Assembly: GCA_018222405.1 (NCBI GenBank)
Contig: JAAFAI010000011.1
Location: forward strand, 62,001 to 126,000
From: Gammaproteobacteria bacterium
Lineage (GTDB): Bacteria; Pseudomonadota; Gammaproteobacteria; Enterobacterales; Alteromonadaceae
Direction of reading: 5' to 3'
Length of the DNA stretch: 64,000 nucleotides
Shown here piece by piece: positions 55,719-63,059 of this stretch (position 1 is its first letter; the number at the start of each line of letters is the position of its first letter). The notes beneath the pieces are model-generated. The model was given only the letters and a program-made list of their open reading frames with translations. It had not been told where the DNA came from and did not search any database. Made by a program: the position numbers and the translations under genes.

Positions 55719-58700
55719 ATGAAAAAACCGAATACTTACAATTTTACCGGGAGCGTTTCAACAGTGGTGTTAGCCACTCTTTTGCTAAGCGCCTGTTCTG
55801 ACGACCCGGCTAAAAATAAAGTTGACGCTGAACTTATTGTTTTACAAGAAGGGCAGACGGCTTCAGATGTTATCAATAGTGGTAATTCCGAAGAAGATCC
55901 AGTTGAAGACGTAGTGATCACGGATAACCCTGAAACCGCCGGTCAGCCATTATTTACTAATCCGGAAAACACTGAACAAGTGCTTTCCGGATTTGAATTT
56001 TGTTGTGGTCAGTACAACACTTATGCAGAACACGGTTTCGACGATATCACCGGTGACTTTGACAAGCTGGATGGTGGCTGGTGGGGCGCTGATGTTGCTG
56101 GTGTTGCTGGTGAGCGAGTTTTCTCCAGTTTCGGGGACGGCTTTAGCGCAGAGGACGAAGCCCTGGGATGGATCGGTTTTAGTGCTGTGGGTTCAATGCA
56201 AAGTCCTGCCTTCGAAATTACCGATCGTTTTATCAATTTTTTGATTGGTGGAGGCAGCAATGGCGTCTCAGAGCCTAATAGCACAGCACTGGCATTAGTT
56301 ATTGACGATACTGTGGTGCGACAGGCTAGTGGTGACAATACGCCTATGAGTATGCGCTGGGTAACTTGGGATGTCGCTGAATATGCAGGACAGTCAGCTC
56401 AACTGCGGTTTATAGACAATCACAGCGATGATAATTCTGATAGTTCCTTACCTTATTTATTGGTTGACGAAATTCGCATAGCAGAAGAAGCCGCCGCTGC
56501 TCCAGAAGCCAGCAGTAAGCTGTTGGCGCAGGTTAACATTGCTGTAGACCCTGCAGTTGAAGGGATATCAGCATTTCAGCGCGTATCTGATCCTGGTCAG
56601 AATATTGCTGGATTTGAGTTTTGTTGCGGCCAATTCAATACTTATGCCAATCATGATTTTCGGGCAACCGGCGATATGGATAAGCTGGATGGCGGCTGGT
56701 GGGCAGCAGATATAATTAATCACCAGGGAGACCGTGTCTTCTCCAGTCGAGGTGATGGTTTCGCTGCTGATGGAACCGGATTGGGATGGATTGGCGATGG
56801 GGCCACCGGTACCCTGAGTTCTCCTCCGTTCGAAATTTCCCATCAATTTTTGAATTTCTTAATTGGTGGCGGTACTAACGACATTTCATCTGACAACGCC
56901 ACCGCTGCAGTGCTCCGGGTCAATGGTAAAGTGGTGAGACAGGCCGTAGGTAATGGATTGGAATCTCAGGTTGACTGGTATTCCTGGGATGTAAGTGCAT
57001 TATTGGGTGAAACGGCAGTATTTGAAATTATTGATCATCATGACGGTGAGGGTGATGACAACCTCGCTTTCCTCATGGTGGACGAGATCCGCCTGGCGGA
57101 TTTTGCGGCTGTTGAGCCCAGTGTAGATGACTTTGTTAGTCAGCCCGATGATCACAGTATTTCACTGCCTTTAGTCATGGCCGACCCCAATCCGTTCTAT
57201 AGGGATGGCGAATTCTATATTTATTATTTAATCGACACTGCATTTCACGACTGGTATCTGACGAAAACAACCGATTTGCAACAAGGGAGTTTTCCAGAGC
57301 GGGTACTTGAAGCTACCGGCGATACGAATACTCAGGATCAATGGACCGGTTCAGGCAGTGTTATTGAAGATGCTCAGGGACAAACACATCTGTTTTTTAC
57401 CGGGCATAATGCTGACTTTAATCCGGTTGAAGCTGTTATGCATGCTGTGGCGACCGACAACACATTATCAGACTTTACCAAAGTGCCTGAAGATACCTTT
57501 ACAGGCAGCAATGGTTACAGTGATTTCGACTTTCGGGATCCAAAAGTCTTCTGGAATGAGGCGACGGGAAATTACTGGATGCTGATCACTACTCGCTATA
57601 ACGATCAGGCTGCTATTGGTTTGTATACGTCCGATAATCTGTCGACCTGGGATCCTCAGGAACCTCTGTTTTTAATGAACACTCCGCTCAACCTGGAAGT
57701 GCCTGATTGGGTCGACTTTGGTGACCGTCAGTTTATGCTGTTCTCCGATCAGAATGATGGAGAAAGGGATATTAAATATCTACAACAGTCAGAAGCCGGG
57801 TGGGAACTGGCTAATTTCGCTGCCTTGGATGGCGAATTTTATTATGCTGGACGCACGGCTTCGTCAGAAGATGCCACACTTTTATTCGGTTGGATCCCGC
57901 ATAAAATTAGCAGAACAAATGCTGGTGTTGGTACGTTTGGTGGCGATCTTGCGATCCATCAGCTAAATGTTTCTGTGTCGGGCGAGCTCGCTGTACAAAT
58001 GCCCGCTCAATACAAAAGCCAATTTGCTACCGAAGTAAATTCTGATATTCAGCGTCAACAGGGTGCTGTATCCGATGAGTCACCAATATCCATGCTATCT
58101 TCATCTGCCTTTACTATGGCGCCGAACACAGATAAAAACCGTCTCTCGATGACCCTAAAAAGTGAGACTAATGAGGGAAGGGTCGGGCTCTATTTCCCTT
58201 CGGACGCAGAAGGCGAACAAGTTGCCAGACTGGAGTTGGATACGCGCAGCAACCTGGCATCATTCTACTTTGGCGATACACCTCCCACGGGAGGTGCTAG
58301 TGTTACCCCAACGCCTGCGTTGGCCGGCGAGCCGTTATTTGCCAGAGCGGAACAACCTGATCAAAACGTGGCTGGCTTTGAATTCTGCTGTGGACAGTAC
58401 AATACTCTGGCAGTTCATGAATTTACTAATGTGACCGGTGATTTTGTCAAGCTGGACGGCGGATGGTGGGGCGGTGACGTTGCGAATAACGTCGGTGAGC
58501 GGGTGTTTTCAAGCTTTGGTGATGGGTTTGAGGAAGACGGTACTGCGTTGGGCTGGATTGGCTTTGGTGCGACGGGCAGCGCAGACAGCCCATCCTTTGA
58601 AATTACTAAACCCTATATTAACTTCCTAATTGGTGGCGGCTCCAACCCTTTCGATAGCGCGAATGCGACTGCTGTTGTATTGCTCGTCAACGGTGAGGTA

Positions 58701-59147
58701 GTACGTAGTCAGTCCGGCAGTGATGCTGAAAAGACAGCTGATGATAAGTTTACCATGGCATGGGCAACCTGGGATGTCTCTGAGTATATCGGACAGACAG
58801 CCTCTATCCGATTGATCGATAACCACCCGGATGATGGCTCTGACACAGCTCTTCCTTATTTGCTTGCAGATCAATTCAGGAATGCGGACTTACCGGCTGT
58901 GAGTGAAGATGAAGAGGTAAGTGCTGGTACACTGGATGCTCAGGTAGAGGTCCCTATGAATTTATCAGAGGGTGTAAAACTGGATGTGTGGCTCGATCCG
59001 GAAACCGGTATCGGTACTGCCTATATCAATGACTTCAGGGCACTCAGTTTCCGGTTGTATGATCTGGAACAGCGACAAGTTGGGGTTTACACCCGCGATG
59101 AAGCTATTTCGGTCGAAGAGCTTCAACGATTTATCCGGAGCGAGTAA
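55719..59147 (+). CDS. Large multidomain GH32 lipoprotein with three accessory repeats
   Basis: Predicted surface or periplasmic fructan hydrolase of 1142 residues. ATG 55719 has GGAGG 5 nt upstream; lipobox LLLSAC then SDDPAKN. Two beta-rich repeats (about residues 76-255 and 285-462) precede a divergent GH32 propeller: nucleophile-site MADPNPF (Asp489; usual WMNDPNG is altered), FRDPKVFW (Asp607, canonical), LEVPDW (Glu660; Val replaces the usual Cys). A third repeat (about 871-1060) sits inside the C-terminal beta-sandwich, whose second half resumes at VEVPMNLSEGVKLDVWLDPETG. Each repeat has GFEFCCGQ(Y/F)NT, DKLDGGWW or VKLDGGWW, VFSS, GWIG, INFLIGGG or LNFLIGGG, and WDV. Substrate preference is unknown; levan or inulin is inferred from context. 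Confidence 0.88.
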   Translation: MKKPNTYNFTGSVSTVVLATLLLSACSDDPAKNKVDAELIVLQEGQTASDVINSGNSEEDPVEDVVITDNPETAGQPLFTNPENTEQVLSGFEFCCGQYNTYAEHGFDDITGDFDKLDGGWWGADVAGVAGERVFSSFGDGFSAEDEALGWIGFSAVGSMQSPAFEITDRFINFLIGGGSNGVSEPNSTALALVIDDTVVRQASGDNTPMSMRWVTWDVAEYAGQSAQLRFIDNHSDDNSDSSLPYLLVDEIRIAEEAAAAPEASSKLLAQVNIAVDPAVEGISAFQRVSDPGQNIAGFEFCCGQFNTYANHDFRATGDMDKLDGGWWAADIINHQGDRVFSSRGDGFAADGTGLGWIGDGATGTLSSPPFEISHQFLNFLIGGGTNDISSDNATAAVLRVNGKVVRQAVGNGLESQVDWYSWDVSALLGETAVFEIIDHHDGEGDDNLAFLMVDEIRLADFAAVEPSVDDFVSQPDDHSISLPLVMADPNPFYRDGEFYIYYLIDTAFHDWYLTKTTDLQQGSFPERVLEATGDTNTQDQWTGSGSVIEDAQGQTHLFFTGHNADFNPVEAVMHAVATDNTLSDFTKVPEDTFTGSNGYSDFDFRDPKVFWNEATGNYWMLITTRYNDQAAIGLYTSDNLSTWDPQEPLFLMNTPLNLEVPDWVDFGDRQFMLFSDQNDGERDIKYLQQSEAGWELANFAALDGEFYYAGRTASSEDATLLFGWIPHKISRTNAGVGTFGGDLAIHQLNVSVSGELAVQMPAQYKSQFATEVNSDIQRQQGAVSDESPISMLSSSAFTMAPNTDKNRLSMTLKSETNEGRVGLYFPSDAEGEQVARLELDTRSNLASFYFGDTPPTGGASVTPTPALAGEPLFARAEQPDQNVAGFEFCCGQYNTLAVHEFTNVTGDFVKLDGGWWGGDVANNVGERVFSSFGDGFEEDGTALGWIGFGATGSADSPSFEITKPYINFLIGGGSNPFDSANATAVVLLVNGEVVRSQSGSDAEKTADDKFTMAWATWDVSEYIGQTASIRLIDNHPDDGSDTALPYLLADQFRNADLPAVSEDEEVSAGTLDAQVEVPMNLSEGVKLDVWLDPETGIGTAYINDFRALSFRLYDLEQRQVGVYTRDEAISVEELQRFIRSE

Positions 59148-59160
59148 ATATGAAGTTAAT

Positions 59161-59216
59161 GCAGGCAGCTCTCTGGCTGTCTGCATTGTTTAAGCCACCT
59201 ATCATGAAGGTGGTTT
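59161..59216 (+). repeat. Tandem hairpins between the GH32 gene and fructokinase
   Basis: GCAGGCAG (59161-59168) can pair with CTGTCTGC (59177-59184), and GCCACCT (59194-59200) with AGGTGGT (59208-59214), each stem with one G-U pair. There is no clear T-run after them, so an mRNA-stabilising or partial attenuation role is possible; they do not rule out cotranscription of the fructokinase gene. Confidence 0.35.
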
Positions 59217-59235
59217 CTGATTCTGAAAGTGAGCA

Positions 59236-60207
59236 ATGATGAGCAAAAATGTAATTTGTATTGGTGAAGCACTAATCGACTTCGTTTGTACTGGTATCGG
59301 CGACTGTGATAACCCCACAGAAGTGTATTTAAAAAAGCCCGGCGGGGCCCCTGCGAACGTTGCTGCATGCATTGGTAGGCTCGGCGGTCGCGCTGAGTTT
59401 TTGGGAGCGGTAGGAAATGATGCGTTTGGTACCTACCTGGTGGGTGAATTAGAAAAGTTCGCGGTGGCGACCAATCATGTACAGCAGGTCAATATACCCA
59501 CAACGCTTGCATTCGTAACTATACAGGATGACGGTGAAAGGGAGTTTGTTTTTAATCGCGGTGCTGATGGCGAATTTTTGGTAGAGGAGTTTATAACAGC
59601 GGCTGGCTGCAGCAACTCGATTTGTCATTTTGGTTCTGCGACTGCCTTTTTAGAGGGAAAATTAAAAACTTCGTACTTTGCATTAGCTGAGCATTGTGCC
59701 AGCAAGGATATGCTGCTCAGCTTTGATCCAAATTATAGAGCGGACCTTTGGCAAGACGATTTGCCGTCCTTTATCGATATGTGCAACACGTTTTTCAAAC
59801 TATCAGACATGGTAAAAGTCAGCGAAGAAGAACTCCAGTTGTTGACCGGTGAATATGAAATGGAAAAAGGTTGCGGGGTAATTCATGGCTACGGGGTGAA
59901 GACCATTTTTGTTACCCGCGGGAGCAATGGGTGTTATCTATCCACTCAGCAAAATGCCACCACGGTACCGGCATTTAAAATTAACCCTGTTGATACCACT
60001 GGTGCTGGTGACGCCTTCATCGGCGCTACTTTATTTAAATTGTCTTCTTATACTTCTATCAACGCAATGACGTTTGAAAACTTGGTGGAAACAGTTGAAT
60101 TTGCACAGAAAGTCAGTGCCTATGTCTGTGAAAAACTCGGTGCAATGACAGCATTACCAACAGAATACGAAGTAAGTAGGCGACAATTCCAAATTGCCAG
60201 TAGTTAA
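59236..60207 (+). CDS. PfkB-family fructokinase
   Basis: Phosphorylates fructose, giving fructose-6-phosphate, in the cytosol. The 323 residues begin MMSKNVICIGEALIDFV (the start could also be the second ATG, 3 nt later). PfkB signatures: KKPGGAPANVAACIGRLG near the N-terminus and DTTGAGDAFIGATLF with the catalytic Asp near residue 257. The overall pattern is of fructokinase (ScrK/FrcK) rather than ribokinase, fitting its place 88 nt after the GH32 gene at the end of the fructan locus. Confidence 0.93.
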   Translation: MMSKNVICIGEALIDFVCTGIGDCDNPTEVYLKKPGGAPANVAACIGRLGGRAEFLGAVGNDAFGTYLVGELEKFAVATNHVQQVNIPTTLAFVTIQDDGEREFVFNRGADGEFLVEEFITAAGCSNSICHFGSATAFLEGKLKTSYFALAEHCASKDMLLSFDPNYRADLWQDDLPSFIDMCNTFFKLSDMVKVSEEELQLLTGEYEMEKGCGVIHGYGVKTIFVTRGSNGCYLSTQQNATTVPAFKINPVDTTGAGDAFIGATLFKLSSYTSINAMTFENLVETVEFAQKVSAYVCEKLGAMTALPTEYEVSRRQFQIASS

Positions 60208-60309
60208 GTCAAAGTAATAGCAAACCTGGTGTCGGGCGTTTCTCTTACTGTAATTTAAAGCAAAGTACAGTATGTATTCCTAGACCTGTTACCAGCTTTT
60301 GCGACGGTG

Positions 60310-60330
60310 GCGTGGAGTGATTATCCACGC
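60310..60330. repeat. Hairpin in the convergent fructokinase-HAD gap
   Basis: GCGTGGA (60310-60316) and TCCACGC (60324-60330) form a perfect 7-bp stem with a 7-nt loop. It lies between convergent genes and may help end transcription, although neither side has a good T-run. Confidence 0.35.
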
Positions 60331-60375
60331 ACTTAACAGATGCTGCTGTAATACCGGATAAGCAGAATCTGCTTG

Positions 60376-61131
60376 TTAACGCTGACTTAGTGCTTGCACC
60401 AGTTCGTTTAAGTCTTTGACCACGTAGTCAGGTGCCTGAGCCAGTGGGTAGAGTGCTTTACCCGGGCGGGCCACAAACGCCGTTTGCATACCTGCCGCTT
60501 TGGCGCCAGCGACATCCCAGCCATGGGCAGCAACCATCAGTGCTTCTTCTGGTTTAACGCCGAGTTTTTCCAATGCCCAGCGATAAGCACGCAAATCAGG
60601 TTTATACACCTGAATATCTTCAATGCTCATTCGAGCAACAAAGAAATCAGTCAGTCCGGCATTTTCAAGCTGTGTTGTTACCCCGTAATTGGATGAGTTT
60701 GTTAGTGTTACCAGCTTATAACCCGCCGACTCTAACTGGCTGAGCCCGGCTTTTACATCTGCATGGGCTGGCAAACTGAGTAGCGGCGGCACAATGGCAT
60801 CTTTTGCCTGGTCTTCGCTAATTTCGATACTATTGTTGTGCGCCACCATCATTAATGCAGCAACACCTATTTTGCCAAAGTCCTGATATTCGCCAGAGAC
60901 TGTTGATACCAGCGAATGGTGCAGCATGGTTGAAAACCATAGTGGTAAAAGGTCTTGCCTACCGTTTAGTGCTGCGCCTACTGATTCACGCATGGTCTCT
61001 AAATCCAGCAGGGTTTCATTAACATCAAAAATAATGACTTTTGGTTGTTCTGGCATGGGGTTAGCCTCAGTAATGATTGCCTCTGTTATTAGTACAAAAG
61101 TGAACAAAATTCCAATTATGCGTTTAATCAC
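60376..61131 (-). CDS. Type II haloacid dehalogenase-like HAD protein, possibly exported
   Basis: HAD-superfamily hydrolase resembling L-2-haloacid dehalogenase (type II). Motif I VIIFDVNETLLDLE with nucleophile Asp in FDVNET, the motif II region KLVTLTNSSNYGV, Lys in IQVYKPDLRAY, and the late motif LMVAAHGWDVAGAKAAGMQTAFV are all dehalogenase-like. The start is uncertain. GTG 61131 has GAGG 6 nt upstream and gives an N-terminus with signal-peptide features (MIKRIIGILFTFVLITEA). ATG 61056 also has GAGG (8 nt) and gives a plain cytosolic 226-residue enzyme (MPEQPKVIIFD). It is divergent from a LysR regulator, a common arrangement for a regulated catabolic gene. Confidence 0.8.
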   Translation of the reverse strand: MIKRIIGILFTFVLITEAIITEANPMPEQPKVIIFDVNETLLDLETMRESVGAALNGRQDLLPLWFSTMLHHSLVSTVSGEYQDFGKIGVAALMMVAHNNSIEISEDQAKDAIVPPLLSLPAHADVKAGLSQLESAGYKLVTLTNSSNYGVTTQLENAGLTDFFVARMSIEDIQVYKPDLRAYRWALEKLGVKPEEALMVAAHGWDVAGAKAAGMQTAFVARPGKALYPLAQAPDYVVKDLNELVQALSQR

Positions 61132-61188
61132 ACCGGTCCTCAAAAAGTAAACATATCACCAAGTTTATTGTTTTTGTTTATTAAATGA

Positions 61189-61201
61189 AGTATTTAATAC
61201 T
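61189..61201. promoter_or_regulatory. 13-bp palindrome between the HAD and LysR genes
   Basis: AGTATT-T-AATACT is a perfect inverted repeat around a single base and matches the T-N11-A shape of LysR-type binding sites. It lies 31 nt before the LysR ATG in the short divergent region, so it is a good candidate operator for that regulator. Confidence 0.55.
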
Positions 61202-61232
61202 GAAACCTTTGTTTAAGATTCTTAAATCATAA

Positions 61233-62132
61233 ATGTATAACCTGACCGACTTACAAACCTTTGTCAGTATCGTCGAAAACAAGAGTATTCATGGTGCTGC
61301 AGCGGCGCAGCATGTTTCTGTGGCCACAGTCAGCCTGCGTCTGAGTAAGCTGGAAAAAGCGCTATCCACTGTGCTGGTGTTTCGCGACAGTCGTAAACTG
61401 GAATTGTCTTCCGCTGGCGAAGTTTTTTATCAGAGGGTATGTGCCATTCTGGAAGCGTTGCGTGATGCGGAATATCAGATTGGCGCGCGCCGGTCATCCA
61501 TAAGCGGCGTACTAAGAGTCACTATGCCACCCTGGATATTCTCTAAGTTTGTGATGCCCAGACTAATGGCGTTTGAGCAGCAGTATCCTGATTTGAAACT
61601 CGAGTTTTTGATTAACGACCAGTTTGTCAATGTGGTGGAAGATAAGCAGGATGTTGCAGTGCGGGTCGGGAGTCTTTCAGACTCAGCATTGCTGGCTCGT
61701 AAACTGTGTGATAACCATAGGATATTGTGTGCGTCGCCGCTATATCTGGAGCGTAATGGTACGCCGGACTCACTCGCCCGGTTAGCCGAGCACCGCTGGG
61801 TGGTTTTGCCCTGGCAACGTCAGCTTAAAATGCAGGAGTCTGGCAAGGTGCGCACCTTTAATGTTGATGCCCGGTTTACCGTTTCCAATTCAGATTATAT
61901 GACCCAGGCATTGCTCGCCGGCCATGGTATTGGCATAAAATCTTACATTGCCATTCGTGAGGCGTTGCAATCCGGCCGCTTAGTTGAAGTGCTTCCCGGA
62001 ACGCTGGCTTCTGGCGAGGCACCGGTATGGTTCTTAAAGCCACAAAACAGTTTAACGACACGAAAAACAGAAGCATTCTTTGAATTTATGCAGAGTGTCT
62101 TTGCGCCTGATCCGCCCAGCGAAGAACTGTAA
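61233..62132 (+). CDS. LysR-family transcriptional regulator
   Basis: LTTR of 299 residues with the N-terminal winged HTH (MYNLTDLQTFVSIVENKSIHGAAAAQHVSVATVSLRLSKLEKAL) and a periplasmic-binding-protein-like effector domain (SGVLRVTMPPWIFSKFVMPRL, DVAVRVGSLSDSALLARKL, VSNSDYMTQALLAGHGIGIKSYIAI). The effector half resembles the CrgA/PA-type clade (DVAVRVG). It is divergent from the haloacid-dehalogenase-like gene, which is its probable target; the effector is unknown. Confidence 0.92.
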   Translation: MYNLTDLQTFVSIVENKSIHGAAAAQHVSVATVSLRLSKLEKALSTVLVFRDSRKLELSSAGEVFYQRVCAILEALRDAEYQIGARRSSISGVLRVTMPPWIFSKFVMPRLMAFEQQYPDLKLEFLINDQFVNVVEDKQDVAVRVGSLSDSALLARKLCDNHRILCASPLYLERNGTPDSLARLAEHRWVVLPWQRQLKMQESGKVRTFNVDARFTVSNSDYMTQALLAGHGIGIKSYIAIREALQSGRLVEVLPGTLASGEAPVWFLKPQNSLTTRKTEAFFEFMQSVFAPDPPSEEL

Positions 62133-62361
62133 CTTAACGCCGCAAAGTCTGCTATTTTCCTGGATACTTCTATAATGAGTGGGTGGCAGGGATATACTGC
62201 TATAAAAAGTGACAGAAAATCTGGCGGGGATAACAGTACTTTAAGTACAAACCATTTTACAATGTTGTGATTTTTCAGCAGAATCCTAAGGTAAACATGC
62301 CAAGGCTGGCCAGTTTAAAAGCGCTATACCAACGATTCTAAATAACAGTGAGTTGCACACC

Positions 62362-63024
62362 ATGTCACAGTCCACGCTGCCAAAAGCCATTCTCTTCGAC
62401 CATGACGGTACCCTGATAAACTCAGAGGCCGTGCATTTTAAGTTGTGGCAGCAAACGCTTGCGCCTTATGGTGTGGACTTAACCGACGCTTATTATAATG
62501 AGACGATGGCGGGTGTGCCCACCTCGCAAAATGGCGTGGATGTGGTGCGGGATTTCAATTTATCAGCTGCGCCGGCGGAGTTAGCTAATACGAAAACCCG
62601 GCTGACAGAAGAGCATCTGCATAAAGCGCCTTTTCCGCTAATGCCTGGCGCACTGGAAACCATGACGCTCTGTCATGAGCAAGGGCTGCGTATTGCCATT
62701 GTAACTGGCGGCAGTAAGTATTCGGTGCAGCGTACCCTGGAATGTTACGGCTTTGCCGACTGGGTGGAGTGCGTAGTAGCGGTAGAGGACGTGGAGCACA
62801 GTAAACCCGCCCCCGATTGTTACCTGATGGCTCTTAAACAAATGGGCCTCGCAGCAGAGCAGGCGATGGCAGTGGAAGATACTGAGCACGGTCTGGCTGC
62901 TGCAGTAGCCGCCGGACTGCGTTGTGTCGCGGTACCTACCGAACAATCCCTGGGCCATGACTTTTCTGCCGCGGCCGCGGTATATCAAAGCTTGTCTGAG
63001 TGGACTAACGAGCAATTTAGCTAA
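62362..63024 (+). CDS. HAD-family sugar phosphatase / beta-phosphoglucomutase-like
   Basis: HAD hydrolase of subfamily IA with a helical cap, 220 residues from ATG 62362 (a TTG at 62353 would add three). Motif I ILFDHDGTLINSEAVHF (DxD), motif II IVTGGSK, motif III Lys in EHSKPAPDCYLMAL and motif IV VEDTEHGLAAAVAAGLRCVAVP are all present. The pattern suits sugar-phosphatases of the HxpB/YniC type; the substrate cannot be read from sequence. It is preceded by about 230 nt that include a 13-bp palindrome GTACTT-T-AAGTAC (62236-62248), and followed 35 nt later by a partial gene. Confidence 0.88.
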   Translation: MSQSTLPKAILFDHDGTLINSEAVHFKLWQQTLAPYGVDLTDAYYNETMAGVPTSQNGVDVVRDFNLSAAPAELANTKTRLTEEHLHKAPFPLMPGALETMTLCHEQGLRIAIVTGGSKYSVQRTLECYGFADWVECVVAVEDVEHSKPAPDCYLMALKQMGLAAEQAMAVEDTEHGLAAAVAAGLRCVAVPTEQSLGHDFSAAAAVYQSLSEWTNEQFS

Positions 63025-63059
63025 CTAACCAACCCGGTGCTGATAGGAAATCCAAAAAC

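Noticed and set aside
55942..58900. Triple repeat as an assembly artefact or recent tandem duplication
   Set aside because: Copies differ at many codons and are separated by the catalytic domain, so they are old and real.
62236..62248. 13-bp palindrome GTACTT-T-AAGTAC as an operator
   Set aside because: No regulator is clearly linked to the downstream HAD gene and the sequence is short and AT-rich, so it could arise by chance; noted in the gene entry only.
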